Assembly: GCA_934555825.1 (NCBI GenBank)
Contig: CAKTFJ010000003.1
Coordinates: forward strand, 186,001 to 250,000
Direction of reading: 5' to 3'
DNA: 64,000 bases
Source of the DNA: an uncultured Hyphomicrobium sp.
GTDB taxonomy: Bacteria > Pseudomonadota > Alphaproteobacteria > Rhizobiales > Hyphomicrobiaceae
In this document: in pieces, positions 54,271-63,657 of the stretch
How the letters are laid out: every line of letters starts with the position of its first letter
How positions within the stretch are numbered: the stretch's first letter is position 1
Program-made: the position numbers and the translations under genes
The notes under the pieces: generated by a model
What the model was told of the DNA's origin: nothing
Databases searched by the model: none
The model's input: the letters and a program-made list of their open reading frames with translations, nothing else

Positions 54271-54834
54271 CTAAACCTTTTGGATTTCAGCGTCCTTCGC
54301 GGCGAGCGTCTGATCGATCTCCTTGATCAGCTTGTCCGTAAGCTCCTGCACCTTTGCGGAATTCTTATGTTGCTCGTCCTCGCCCATCTTGCCGTCTTTC
54401 TCGAGCTTCTTCAGAAGCTCCATGCCCTCTCGGCGCACGTTGCGCACGGCCACTCGGTGGTTCTCGGCATATTTGTGGGCCTGCTTGGCGAGTTCCTGGC
54501 GCCGCTCGGCGGTGGGCGCGGGGATGGGAAGCCGGAGCGTGGTGCCGTCGATGATCGGGTTCACGCCGAGATTGGACTCCCGGATGCCCTTTTCCACCGC
54601 CGACACGTTGGACTTGTCCCAGACCTGCACCGAGATCATGCGCGGTTCCGGAACGGTGACGGTCGCCACCTGATTGAGCGGCATGCGCGATCCGTAAACG
54701 GTCACCTGAACGGGATCGAGCAGATGTGCGCTTGCGCGCCCGGTCCGCAGACCGGCAAGCTCACGCTTCAGAGCCTCGAGCGAGGCACGCATCCGCTTCT
54801 CGATTTCTGCGGGATCGAACGTTGTGAGCGACAC
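54271..54834 (-). CDS. frr: Ribosome recycling factor
   Basis: Splits the post-termination ribosome together with EF-G; 187 residues, the usual length. Family text includes LRTGRASAHLLDPV, YGSRMPLNQVATV and NPIIDGTTLRLPIP. The start is GTG at 54834, with AAGGAGA eight bases upstream; an in-frame ATG at 54900 would add a non-homologous tail. It lies between pyrH and uppS in the conserved order. Confidence 0.95.
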   Translation of the reverse strand: MSLTTFDPAEIEKRMRASLEALKRELAGLRTGRASAHLLDPVQVTVYGSRMPLNQVATVTVPEPRMISVQVWDKSNVSAVEKGIRESNLGVNPIIDGTTLRLPIPAPTAERRQELAKQAHKYAENHRVAVRNVRREGMELLKKLEKDGKMGEDEQHKNSAKVQELTDKLIKEIDQTLAAKDAEIQKV

Positions 54835-54938
54835 TGGGCTCGTCTCCTTCTTGTCTCGTCGCGGTAGCCGTGGCATCCGCGCCCAGGAATCGACCGCCAA
54901 GATCGACCGGATTTGGGGGGAGCCGCCGCGTCCAGAAT

Positions 54939-55667
54939 TTAGCCGTGGATCACGGTAGCCCGGGCCGTACCCCGCAGCACTTTGATCAGATTCCCCGGCT
55001 CATCGATGGAAAACACAATTACCGGAAGATGATTGTCCCGGGCAAGCGCGATTGCCGCTCCATCCATCACGCGCAGATCCTTAGCCAGAACGTCAGAGTA
55101 GCTGAGCCGGTCGTAGCGCTGGGCGGCCGGGTCCTTTTTCGGGTCTGCTGAATAAACGCCGTCCACCTGCGTTGCCTTCGCGACCGCATCACACCCCATT
55201 TCGATGGCGCGTAACGTCGCCGCCGTATCTGTGGTGAAGAAGGGGTTACCGGTGCCGGCAGCGAAAATGACGATCCGCTTGCGTTCGAGGTGATAAAGCG
55301 CGCGATGGCGGACATAGGGCTCGCAGACTGTCGGCATCGTGATGGCCGAGAGTACGCGGGCAGGAGCACCGGCCGCTTCGAGCGCGCTCTGGAGGGCGAG
55401 GGCATTCATCACCGTGGCCAGCATGCCCATGTAGTCGGCGGTGGCCCGGTCCATGCCGCGTGCCGCGCCTTGAAGCCCGCGGAAGATATTACCCCCTCCG
55501 ACGACGACGGACACTTCGCATCCTTCTGCGAGAGCCCCGGCAAGGTCGGCCGCCAGACGGTCGACCACAGCCGTATCGAGGCCGTAGCCGTTCTGCCCCA
55601 TGAGCGCTTCGCCTGAGAGCTTGACGAGCAGCCGTTTGTACTTCAGCGCTCCGTCCCCCGCCGTCAT
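54939..55667 (-). CDS. pyrH: UMP kinase
   Basis: Phosphorylates UMP to UDP; 242 residues, hexameric bacterial type. [14 protein letters not shown] gives the ATP-binding start, [11 protein letters not shown] the phosphate loop, and [16 protein letters not shown] the UMP region. The ATG at 55667 follows GGAGA by six bases; a GTG at 55694 is in frame. It stands between tsf and frr, separated from tsf by a terminator, so it probably also has its own promoter. Confidence 0.95.
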   Translation of the reverse strand: MTAGDGALKYKRLLVKLSGEALMGQNGYGLDTAVVDRLAADLAGALAEGCEVSVVVGGGNIFRGLQGAARGMDRATADYMGMLATVMNALALQSALEAAGAPARVLSAITMPTVCEPYVRHRALYHLERKRIVIFAAGTGNPFFTTDTAATLRAIEMGCDAVAKATQVDGVYSADPKKDPAAQRYDRLSYSDVLAKDLRVMDGAAIALARDNHLPVIVFSIDEPGNLIKVLRGTARATVIHG

Positions 55668-55757
55668 GCTGGTCTCCGTCCTAATTGTCGTCACGTCTGC
55701 AATCGTTCGCCGTAGGCATCGGCCGGCACTTTGCCCTGCCGGCGCGGCTGTGGCAAA

Positions 55758-55786
55758 AAAAAGCCGGCGATTTCGCCGGCTTTTTC
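55758..55786 (-). terminator. Terminator after tsf
   Basis: On the minus strand AAAGCCGGCGA and TCGCCGGCTTT form a strong stem with a two-base loop, followed by a run of T residues. It is about 15 bases after the tsf stop. The hairpin is nearly symmetric and has T-runs in both directions. Confidence 0.85.
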
Positions 55787-55796
55787 CCGTCTAGCC

Positions 55797-56747
55797 TTAC
55801 TGTTTTGCTGCGCCCATCGTTTTGGCGACTTCGGCGGCGAAATCTTCTTCTTTCTTCTCGATGCCTTCGCCGAGCTGATAGCGCACGAAAGCCGCGACCT
55901 TGACCGGAGCGCCGACGTCCGCTTCCGCCTGCTTCAGGATTTCCGCAACCGTCGCCTTGCCGTCGATCACGAACACCTGCTTGAGCAGCACCGCCTGGTT
56001 GACGAACTCCTTCTGCAGGCGGCCTTCGCCGGCCTTGAGCAGGATCTCGTCCGACTTGCCGGCGTTCTTGGGCTCGGCCTTGGCCTGTTCCAGATAGATC
56101 GCCCGCTCACGGTCCATCGCTTCTTGCGAAAGATCCTCGACGTTGACGACCTGCGGGCTCGAAGCCGCGATGTGCATCGCAATCTGCCGGCCGAGCGCCA
56201 TCAGCTTATCCGTGTCGCCCGCACTTTCGAGCGCGACGAGCACGCCGATCTTGCCGAGGCCGTCGGCGGCCTTGCTGTGAACGTAGTCGGCAACGACGCC
56301 GTCGTTGACGACAAGCGAAGCCGTGCGGCGCACGGCCATGTTCTCGCCGATGGTGGCGATCGCTTCCTTCATCCGGTCGTCGACCGTGCCCTTGCCGCCG
56401 GGATAAGCCGCGGTGAGAAGCTTCTGGAGATCGCCTCCGGCATCGGCGGCGAGGCCGGCGATCGTCTGGACGAGCTCCTGGAATTCCGCGTTACGGGCGA
56501 CGAAGTCGGTCTCGGAGTTGACCTCGACGACGGCGCCCGACTTGACCTTAGAGATCACGCCGATCAGGCCCTGTGCGGCGATGCGGTCCGATTTCTTGGC
56601 GGCTTTTGCGAGCCCCTTCTTGCGCAGGAGGTCGATTGCGGCCTCCATGTCGCCGTTTGTCTCGGTCAGCGCCTGCTTGCAATCCATCATGCCGGCGCCG
56701 GTCTTGTCGCGCAGCTCTTTGACCAGTGCGGCTGAAATCGTGCTCAT
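55797..56747 (-). CDS. tsf: Translation elongation factor Ts
   Basis: Guanine-nucleotide exchange factor for EF-Tu; 316 residues. The N-terminal UBA-like domain is clear (LVKELRDKTGAGMMDCKQAL), followed by the core with TDFVARN. AAAGGAGA supports the ATG at 56747. It follows rpsB after 120 bp that contain a strong hairpin, and is closed by a terminator. Confidence 0.96.
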   Translation of the reverse strand: MSTISAALVKELRDKTGAGMMDCKQALTETNGDMEAAIDLLRKKGLAKAAKKSDRIAAQGLIGVISKVKSGAVVEVNSETDFVARNAEFQELVQTIAGLAADAGGDLQKLLTAAYPGGKGTVDDRMKEAIATIGENMAVRRTASLVVNDGVVADYVHSKAADGLGKIGVLVALESAGDTDKLMALGRQIAMHIAASSPQVVNVEDLSQEAMDRERAIYLEQAKAEPKNAGKSDEILLKAGEGRLQKEFVNQAVLLKQVFVIDGKATVAEILKQAEADVGAPVKVAAFVRYQLGEGIEKKEEDFAAEVAKTMGAAKQ

Positions 56748-56835
56748 GAGTCTCCTTTCGCGCTTCAGCGAAGCGTCGTGTCCATGGGGCGGAAAACGGA
56801 TACGTGATCCGTCCGCAGTGGGAGGCCAGCGCCGA

Positions 56836-56859
56836 AGCGGGCGGGATAACCCGCCCGCT
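56836..56859 (-). promoter_or_regulatory. Hairpin in the rpsB-tsf spacer
   Basis: Perfect ten-pair inverted repeat AGCGGGCGGG / CCCGCCCGCT with a four-base loop, located in the transcript nine bases after the rpsB stop. No U-tract follows on the minus strand, so it more likely sets the rpsB:tsf ratio or processes or stabilises the mRNA than acts as a full terminator. Confidence 0.5.
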
Positions 56860-56867
56860 CTGAGGAG

Positions 56868-57860
56868 TTAGGCGGCGGACGCCTCGACGAGCTTCTTGGC
56901 CTGGGCGACCCAGTTTTCCTCACCGATCTGGCCCTTGAGCTTGAGCTGACGGTCGAGCGCGGCAAGGTTGTCGGCGTCGAGGTCGGCAATCTGCCAGAAG
57001 TGGAACACGCCCGCATCGTTGAGCTTCTGCTCGATCTTTTCGTTGACGCCCTTGATCCGCTTCAGATCGTCGGCTTCGCCGCGCGGTCCTTCGATACCCT
57101 TGAAGGTCACGGTGTCCGGCAGGCTTTCGGCCGGAGCGTCGACTGCGGCGCCGACGTCGATGCCGGATGCACCCTGGCCGCGCTCGATGCCGTCGAGGGC
57201 TGCACGCGCGACGAGGTCGCAGTAAAGCGTGATGGCGCGGCCTGCGTCGTCATTGCCGGGCACGGGGAAGTCGATGCCGTCGGGATCGCAGTTGGTGTCG
57301 ACAATGGCGACGATCGGGATGCCGAGCTTACGGGCTTCCTTGATGGCGATGCCTTCCTTGTTCGTGTCGATCACGAACAGGAGGTCCGGCACGCCGCCCA
57401 TGTCCTTGATGCCGCCGAGCGCCTGGTTGAGCTTGTCGCGCTCGCGCTGGATGTTGAGGACTTCTTTCTTGGTGCGGCCCTGCGGGTCGGCAAGAATGTC
57501 GTCGAGCTGGCGCAGACGGCGGATCGAGGTGGAGATCGTCTTCCAGTTGGTCAGCGTGCCGCCGAGCCAACGGTGGTTGATGTAATACTGCGCCGAGCGC
57601 TTCGCAGCGTCTGCGATGGCGTCCGACGCCTGGCGCTTGGTGGCGACGAAGAGCACGCGCCCGCCCGAAGCGACCGTATCGGAGACCTTGTTCAGCGCTT
57701 GGTGCAGCATCGGCACCGTCTGGGTCAGGTCGAGAATATGGATGTTGTTGCGGGCGCCATAGATAAAGGACGCCATCTTGGGGTTCCAGCGGTGAGCCTG
57801 GTGGCCGAAGTGTACGCCTGCTTCCAGGAGCTGGCGCATGTTGAATTGCGGCGCGGTCAT
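56868..57860 (-). CDS. rpsB: 30S ribosomal protein S2 with C-terminal extension
   Basis: Small-subunit protein of 330 residues; bacterial S2 is usually about 240-260. The core is clear ([64 protein letters not shown]). After about residue 235 come an acidic linker and a helical domain ([33 protein letters not shown]) resembling a helix-hairpin-helix. Extensions of this kind are known in alphaproteobacterial S2. The ATG at 57860 is used rather than an in-frame extension to 57920. A good promoter candidate lies about 150 bp upstream. Confidence 0.95.
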   Translation of the reverse strand: MTAPQFNMRQLLEAGVHFGHQAHRWNPKMASFIYGARNNIHILDLTQTVPMLHQALNKVSDTVASGGRVLFVATKRQASDAIADAAKRSAQYYINHRWLGGTLTNWKTISTSIRRLRQLDDILADPQGRTKKEVLNIQRERDKLNQALGGIKDMGGVPDLLFVIDTNKEGIAIKEARKLGIPIVAIVDTNCDPDGIDFPVPGNDDAGRAITLYCDLVARAALDGIERGQGASGIDVGAAVDAPAESLPDTVTFKGIEGPRGEADDLKRIKGVNEKIEQKLNDAGVFHFWQIADLDADNLAALDRQLKLKGQIGEENWVAQAKKLVEASAA

Positions 57861-58005
57861 GTGCGTCGTGTTCCTTTTCCGGTTGGTCCTCCGCGCGCCT
57901 TGAGAAGAAAAGCAAGCCATATGAAAGGCTTAGCTGTTCCACCGGAGCGACCCTGCGGGGCTTTTAATCCGCCGGGCGCATGAGGCACGCGTGTGAGATG
58001 GCGGC

Positions 58006-58034
58006 TCCATAACCGCAAATGCCGGAAATGACAA
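58006..58034 (-). promoter_or_regulatory. Candidate rpsB promoter
   Basis: On the minus strand TTGTCA (58029-58034), a 17-base spacer, then TATGGA (58006-58011). The match and spacing are good for a housekeeping sigma-70 promoter, giving a leader of roughly 140 bases before the rpsB ATG. Confidence 0.5.
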
Positions 58035-58100
58035 GCTTTAAGGGATCGCCGCAGCTCGGAACGCTCTGGAGGGCGGGGTAGTGTCTGAGGTTGCGACCTG

Positions 58101-58129
58101 GTGTCATATAAAGCACTGAAAAATATAAT
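58101..58129 (+). promoter_or_regulatory. Candidate promoter of the EAL-GGDEF gene
   Basis: A perfect TATAAT at 58124-58129 in an AT-rich stretch, with a poor upstream hexamer GTGTCA at 58101-58106 and 17-base spacing. About 87 bases upstream of the start codon. Confidence 0.35.
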
Positions 58130-58215
58130 GAATATGACAGTCATGTGACGGACCGCTTAAGGGCGAATTCATTGCTGTTTGCTAGCTCTCAGGGAAGGGA
58201 ACAGCGGAGCAGCGT

Positions 58216-60066
58216 ATGTTTGGGTCGTCGGTACATTTGCTCCACGAAAGCAACGGCGGTGCCACCTTTCTGGAGCGCGTCCGCCAAACGGTCGACGCCG
58301 CCCTCCAGCCCATCACCGACATCCGCAGTGGGGCGATCCACGGCTGCGAAGCGCTCGCGCGCCAGACCCAGGCGCTCGGCTTTGCATCGATCCCTCAGTT
58401 TTTCGCCTTTGCGGAACGCCTCGGCGTCCGCGTCGAGGTGGATGCCTTTCTCGTCGGCATGGCCGCCCAGAAGATCGCCACCCGCAAGCCGCACGTCGAT
58501 ACGCTTCTGTTCGCCAATCTGGACCGGATGCGCGCGGCCCAGATCGACGACACGTTGCCGGCCCTGCTCGCCGAGCTGTCACGGGCGGGGCTCTCCCCGT
58601 CCGACGTCTGCATCGAGATTACGGAAGGCGGCGAAGCCCCGAGCTGCGCTGGGCTGATCCAGGCGGTCGCAAAGCTGCGTCAACATGGCTTCCGCATTGC
58701 AATCGACGATTTCGGCACGGGCCATTCCGGTCTGCAGGCGCTGTATGAGCTTCAGCCTGAATACGTGAAGATCGATCGCTTCTTCATCAAGGATCTCGAT
58801 CGCGACGGCCGCAAGCGCGTGTTCGTCTCGCGCGTTGTGGAGCTTGCTCACATTCTCGGGACGCAGGTGGTGGCCGAAGGTGTCGAGCGCGTGGAGGAGT
58901 TGCACGCGTGTCGCGACGCAGGCTGCGATCTCGTGCAGGGCTATTTCGTCGCCAAGCCGAGCACGCAAGCCGCTGACATCCGCAGCGTGTATGGCCCCGT
59001 TTCCGAAAATCCCGACCGTCGCCTCGCGCCGCGCAACGTGGTGACGCTCGAAGCCGAGGGCGTCGTGATGGCGCTCGAAGCGCTACCCGATACGACGCGT
59101 GTCGCGGATGTTGTCGACTACTTTCTCAGCCACCCTGAGTGCGCATATCGTCCCGTCGTCAATGCCCGTGCCATGCCGCTCGGGATCGTGCGCGAGCGCG
59201 ATTTGCGATGGCTGGTGCAATCGCCTTTCGGGCGCGATCTCCTCCAGAATTCATCGTTTCCGATGACGCTGCGCGATTTCACGACGCGCCTTCCGACGGT
59301 GGACGCCAGCATCTGCCCGACCCAACTTATCGAGCAATGCGCCCACGCGATCGACGAGGGCGTGATCGTCACGGAAGGGACGAGATACTCCGGCTTCGTG
59401 CCGTCGAACGCGCTCCTTCGCCTCGCGGGAATGATCAGGTTGCGGCAGGCGCAAAGCCAGAACCCGCTCACGCATCTTCCGGCGAACGATGCAATCCTCG
59501 GTTTCATCGGGCGCGCGACAGAGGAACGCGGCATGAGCCATGCATTCGCGCATCTCGACTTCAATCACTTCAAGCCGTTCAACGATGTGTATGGGTTCCA
59601 CGTTGGCGACCGGGCGATCATCATGTTCGCCGATCTGCTGCGTGCCGAGTTTGGGCGCGATGACGTTTTCATCGGCCATATCGGCGGCGACGATTTCTTC
59701 GTCGGCGTCTCCGGAGAGATCGATGGGTTCTCCCGCCGTGTGCGGGAGGTGTGCACGCGCTTCGCATCGAATGCCGAAAGCCTTTACACCCAGCAGCATC
59801 GCCAGAACGGGTATATCGAATGCGCGGGCAGGGATGGCGTCGTCGCACGCTTCCCGTTGCTGACATGCTCCGTGGCGTTGCTCGTTTTGCCGAAGGGCGG
59901 GCGTGGAGCGACCACAGACGAGATCGCCCACGAACTGAGCCGTCTCAAGACGATCTCGAAAAAATCGGAAGCCTGCTTCAGCACGGCGACGCTCGCCGCG
60001 CACGAGTGCGTAAACGCGCCCACCATGCGTGCCACACTTCCGCTCCTGGAACGCGTTGCCAATTGA
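58216..60066 (+). CDS. Cyclic-di-GMP protein: EAL-CBS-GGDEF
   Basis: A 616-residue cytosolic protein. The EAL phosphodiesterase domain (about 20-255) keeps its catalytic residues: CEALAR, FANLD, IEITE, IDDFGTGHSG, YVKIDRFF, VAEGVE and DLVQGYF. A CBS-pair region (about 275-405; VVNARAMPLGIVRERDL) follows, then a GGDEF domain with signature IGGDDF, a conservative variant of GGDEF. The order EAL first, GGDEF last resembles a small group of CBS-linked enzymes. It may both make and degrade cyclic-di-GMP, or one half may be regulatory. It is transcribed alone, divergent from rpsB. Confidence 0.9.
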   Translation: MFGSSVHLLHESNGGATFLERVRQTVDAALQPITDIRSGAIHGCEALARQTQALGFASIPQFFAFAERLGVRVEVDAFLVGMAAQKIATRKPHVDTLLFANLDRMRAAQIDDTLPALLAELSRAGLSPSDVCIEITEGGEAPSCAGLIQAVAKLRQHGFRIAIDDFGTGHSGLQALYELQPEYVKIDRFFIKDLDRDGRKRVFVSRVVELAHILGTQVVAEGVERVEELHACRDAGCDLVQGYFVAKPSTQAADIRSVYGPVSENPDRRLAPRNVVTLEAEGVVMALEALPDTTRVADVVDYFLSHPECAYRPVVNARAMPLGIVRERDLRWLVQSPFGRDLLQNSSFPMTLRDFTTRLPTVDASICPTQLIEQCAHAIDEGVIVTEGTRYSGFVPSNALLRLAGMIRLRQAQSQNPLTHLPANDAILGFIGRATEERGMSHAFAHLDFNHFKPFNDVYGFHVGDRAIIMFADLLRAEFGRDDVFIGHIGGDDFFVGVSGEIDGFSRRVREVCTRFASNAESLYTQQHRQNGYIECAGRDGVVARFPLLTCSVALLVLPKGGRGATTDEIAHELSRLKTISKKSEACFSTATLAAHECVNAPTMRATLPLLERVAN

Positions 60067-60112
60067 TGCCTGCGGCCGTCAAGCCTTCCCGGCGTCAAGA
60101 GGCGTGCCGGCC

Positions 60113-61585
60113 TTAGGCAACCAGCGCCTTGGAAGCGTCGAGCACCCGCTGCGTCGACGCGTTTGCCGCTTCCGTGGAACTCACGATGATCGCCATCGTC
60201 TCAGTGACGCCTTGGACGCTCTGGGCTGCGGTCAGCATATTGGACGAAATCTCCTGAGTGACGGCGCCCTGCTCCTCGATTGCCGCCGCTATCCCAGCCG
60301 CAACATCGTTGATCGAATTGATGACGCTGGTAATCTCGTGAATGGCGTCAACCGCGCTTCCAGTCCCGGCCTGGACTGTGCCGATCTGCGCGGCGATTTC
60401 GGCGGTGGCCTTCGCTGTTTGGCTTGCCAGCGTTTTGACCTCCGACGCGACGACAGCGAAGCCCTTGCCTGCTTCGCCTGCCCGCGCCGCCTCGATCGTG
60501 GCGTTGAGGGCAAGAAGGTTCGTCTGTGAGGCAATGCTGTTGATGAGGCTGATGACCTGGCCGATGCGTTCGGCCGATGACGCCAACCCTTGCATGATGT
60601 CGTTTGTTTTCCGGCTGAGCGTCACGGCGCCGCTGGTGAACTGAGCGGCATCGTCGACGCGCCGGCTGATTTCGCGCACCGATGCCACCAGTTCTTCGGC
60701 GGCAGATGCGACCGCCTGCACGGTCGCCGACGTTTGCGATGTCGAGCGCGCGGCAACGGCGATTTGCTCCGTCGTCTCGCTCACCGCGCGCGAAACGGTG
60801 CCGAGGTCGATGTCGATGGTCTGCTTCAGTGCGGCCTTCATCGCAACTTGGCGCGTGATGTCGGTGCAGAACTTGACGACCTTGAGGGGGCGCCCGGAAG
60901 GATCGAAAATCGGATTGTACGTGGCTTGCAGCCAAAGCTCCCGACCGTCCTTTGCGACCCGCCGAAACTCTCCCGCTTGAAACTCGCCCCGTTTCAGTTT
61001 GTCCCAGAAGGCGAGGTAGGTAGCGCTGGTTCGTTCCATTTCAGAAACGAACATCCGGTGATGTTTGCCTGCGATTTCATCAAGTCCATAACCGACCGTG
61101 CTCAAAAAATTCGCATTTGCGGACGTGATGATGCCGTCGAGGGTGAAATGGATCACTGCGTTGGATTTGTTGATGGCAGAGATCTGGCCTTCGAAATCTG
61201 CTGTTTGAAGTTTTCTGGCAGTCACGTCCGTGCAGAATTTGACGATCTTGTAGGGCTTTCTCTTCTCGTCGAGAAGCGGGTTGTAAGTGGCTTGAATCCA
61301 GATCTCCCGTCCGCCCTTTCCGATGCGCTTGTACTCTGCGGCTTGGAACTCGCCCTTGTTCAAGTTGCTCCAAAATTGGGCATAGGCGTCGCTCTGGCGC
61401 TCTTCCGGGGTGACGAAAATGCTATGATGCTTCCCTCGGATTTCGTCCAGCGTATAGCCGACTGCGGATAGAAAGTTCTCGTTTGCGCTAAGGATGGTGC
61501 CGTCGAGGCTGAATTCTATGACAGCCTGAGATCTATTGAGGGCATCGAGCTTGGCTTGAAGCTCGGCCGGCTTCTGAGAGAACAT
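60113..61585 (-). CDS. Soluble chemoreceptor with two PAS domains
   Basis: A 490-residue methyl-accepting protein without membrane segments. Two tandem PAS domains with PAC tails (about 8-130 and 130-255) are near-duplicates: both have Y(T/G)LDEI(R/A)[18 protein letters not shown] versus [14 protein letters not shown], and KFCTD(V/I)T. The signalling domain follows, with the tip [20 protein letters not shown]. The ATG at 61585 is chosen; 24 in-frame upstream codons look non-coding. A perfect CtrA box lies about 73 bases upstream. It probably senses an internal redox or ligand cue for chemotaxis. Confidence 0.9.
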   Translation of the reverse strand: MFSQKPAELQAKLDALNRSQAVIEFSLDGTILSANENFLSAVGYTLDEIRGKHHSIFVTPEERQSDAYAQFWSNLNKGEFQAAEYKRIGKGGREIWIQATYNPLLDEKRKPYKIVKFCTDVTARKLQTADFEGQISAINKSNAVIHFTLDGIITSANANFLSTVGYGLDEIAGKHHRMFVSEMERTSATYLAFWDKLKRGEFQAGEFRRVAKDGRELWLQATYNPIFDPSGRPLKVVKFCTDITRQVAMKAALKQTIDIDLGTVSRAVSETTEQIAVAARSTSQTSATVQAVASAAEELVASVREISRRVDDAAQFTSGAVTLSRKTNDIMQGLASSAERIGQVISLINSIASQTNLLALNATIEAARAGEAGKGFAVVASEVKTLASQTAKATAEIAAQIGTVQAGTGSAVDAIHEITSVINSINDVAAGIAAAIEEQGAVTQEISSNMLTAAQSVQGVTETMAIIVSSTEAANASTQRVLDASKALVA

Positions 61586-61657
61586 CGATAAAATCTTTCT
61601 CGCGCAGCGCGCGCTAAAATGAACGTGAGCGTAGCGAGCATAGGATCTGATTCGCAT

Positions 61658-61672
61658 TTAACTGAGAATTAA
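61658..61672. promoter_or_regulatory. Perfect CtrA-type box
   Basis: TTAA at 61658-61661, seven bases, TTAA at 61669-61672, about 73 bases before the start of the PAS-PAS chemoreceptor. CtrA controls flagellar and chemotaxis genes in several alphaproteobacteria, so site and gene fit. Confidence 0.5.
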
Positions 61673-61741
61673 GGCGAGATCCCCATTTAAAAAATTATCC
61701 AATGTAAGATACATGACAGACAAGTTGCAAATCGATTCGGA

Positions 61742-63454
61742 TTATTTTTTCGCCGCTTTGTTTTTTACACCCGACAGCGTTTCCATGGGAGAAATAGCCT
61801 CCGGGTCTTGCCGGAGATCGATAACGAACGGGCCATCGGCCTCAAGTGCATCTCGGAACACGGCCTCGAAATCTTCGCTTTTCTCGACGGTGGCGCCATA
61901 TGCCCCGTGCGCACGCGCGAACGCGGCGAAATCCGGGTTGACCAGACGCGTCCCGCTCGGGCGGCCCGGATAGTTCCGCTCCTGATGCATGCGGATTGTG
62001 CCGAACATGCCATTATTGGCGATCAGGATGACGATGGCGAGCCCCTGCTGCACGGCGGTCCCGAGCTCGGTTCCCGTCATCGCGAAACAGCCATCGCCTG
62101 CGAAACATACGACGGGCGTATCCGGATGTTCGAGCTTCGCCGCGATTGCGGCGGGCAGCCCGTAGCCCATTGAGCCGGAGGTGGGCGCAAGCCCTGTGTG
62201 GTAGCCCTTGAACTGGAAGTAGCGGTGCACCCACTGCGCATAGTTGCCAGCGCCGTTCGTCACGATCCCATTCTCGGGCAGCACCGCCGAGACGGTCGTC
62301 ACCACGTCTTCGAGCTTCAGTGTGCCGGGCGTGACACGCGGGGTGAGGCTGTCTTCGTACGCAGCGCGCAGGTCGTTGCGGAACGCGCTCCACGGGCACC
62401 CTTCGAGTGCATCTCGCAACTCCGGCGCAAAGCGGGCGAGCGCATCCGCAAACTCTGCAGACGTTGCAACGATGGAAAGCGTGGCGCTTCGATAGCCAAG
62501 GATCGCGCTGGGCTCCGGATGAATTTGAACGAACGTCCGCCCCGAGCCCTCCAGCAGGGCGTAGGAGTCCGTCGCGATGTCCGCCACTTCCGCTCCGATG
62601 GCAATCACGAGATCGGCCGATTTGAGCCCGGCTTTGAGTTTCGCGTCCGTCGTGAAGCCGAGGTGGCCGACATACGAGGGATGCCGGTTGTCGACGTAAT
62701 CCTGGCAGCGGAACGAGGATGCAATCGGGAGATGGAACTCTTGCGCAAAACGCTCCACCGCCTCTCGTGTTGCGTCCGTCCAGCCAGGGCCGCCGACGAT
62801 GAGCAACGGCCTTTCCGCGGCCGCGAGCCTCTGGGCGAGATCGCCCATGTCGAGCGCGGAGGGGGCGCCGCCTGAAAGGGCCGCAGGTGCGAGCACCGTT
62901 GCACGCGTCTCTGCGGAGAGCACGTTTTCCGGTAGCCCGATCACGACCGGCCCAGGCCGCCCCGACATCGCGACCGTAAACGCACGCTGCACGTACTCCG
63001 CGACGCGATCTTCTTGCCGGATGACGGCCGTCCACTTGGCAATGCCGGAAAAGAGTGCTTCGAGGTCGATCTCCTGAAAAGGCGCCTGATCTTCCATCGG
63101 GGTCGTTGGCAGGCCGACGAACAGGATTAGCGGCGTCGCATCCTGCTGCGCCACGTAAACGCCGGAGATGGCATTGACGACACCCGGCCCGCGCGTGGCG
63201 AAGACGATGCCGGGACGGCCGGTGAGCTTGCCCGTCGCTTCGGCCATCATCGCCGCTCCGCCTTCATGCCGGCAGACGATGGTTTCGATGGCGGGAGCCT
63301 CATAGAGCCCATCGAGCGCGGCGAGAAAGCTCTCGCCCGGCACCTCGAACACGCGCGTGACACCATGCGCGGCCAATTGGTCGATCAGGATCTTTCCGCC
63401 GTGCGGCATGAGGGTCGCGGGTCCGTAAGAAGGGGATGCAGTTTCTTCAGCCAC
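61742..63454 (-). CDS. Thiamine-diphosphate enzyme, acetolactate-synthase-like
   Basis: A 570-residue enzyme of the acetolactate synthase/pyruvate decarboxylase fold. The N-terminal ThDP domain contains the catalytic Glu in RHEGGAAMMAEATGK; a central FAD/nucleotide-type domain follows; the C-terminal domain has the ThDP-Mg motif GDGCFAMTGTELGT ending ANN. Similar stand-alone enzymes are annotated as thiamine pyrophosphate-binding protein. It lacks an adjacent ilvH regulatory subunit, so housekeeping IlvB is unlikely. The GTG at 63454 is the best start; an ATG at 63409 or a frame open to 63532 are alternatives. Confidence 0.85.
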   Translation of the reverse strand: MAEETASPSYGPATLMPHGGKILIDQLAAHGVTRVFEVPGESFLAALDGLYEAPAIETIVCRHEGGAAMMAEATGKLTGRPGIVFATRGPGVVNAISGVYVAQQDATPLILFVGLPTTPMEDQAPFQEIDLEALFSGIAKWTAVIRQEDRVAEYVQRAFTVAMSGRPGPVVIGLPENVLSAETRATVLAPAALSGGAPSALDMGDLAQRLAAAERPLLIVGGPGWTDATREAVERFAQEFHLPIASSFRCQDYVDNRHPSYVGHLGFTTDAKLKAGLKSADLVIAIGAEVADIATDSYALLEGSGRTFVQIHPEPSAILGYRSATLSIVATSAEFADALARFAPELRDALEGCPWSAFRNDLRAAYEDSLTPRVTPGTLKLEDVVTTVSAVLPENGIVTNGAGNYAQWVHRYFQFKGYHTGLAPTSGSMGYGLPAAIAAKLEHPDTPVVCFAGDGCFAMTGTELGTAVQQGLAIVILIANNGMFGTIRMHQERNYPGRPSGTRLVNPDFAAFARAHGAYGATVEKSEDFEAVFRDALEADGPFVIDLRQDPEAISPMETLSGVKNKAAKK

Positions 63455-63657
63455 ACATAGGCCACGTACCCTTCTTGAACCACCCTCGGCCGGTGCGGTT
63501 CCTCCGCCCACCTCGTGCGCTGGTAAATGCAACCGAAAGCGGGGTGGGAGTCGGACTCTTCAAATTCGATGCGCGGCTCATTGGTCCCAAGACTAGGCTG
63601 GTACGATGCACATCGATAGTCTTGAAGGCACGACGACCGATGACGGAGATGGACGGA

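Larger units (their letters stand above)
57861..58215. other. Divergent intergenic region, 355 bp
   Basis: Between rpsB (minus) and the EAL-GGDEF gene (plus). It holds the two promoter candidates listed at 58006-58034 and 58101-58129. An imperfect CtrA-like TTAA-N7-TTCA lies at 58157-58171. No coding or RNA gene was seen. Confidence 0.55.
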
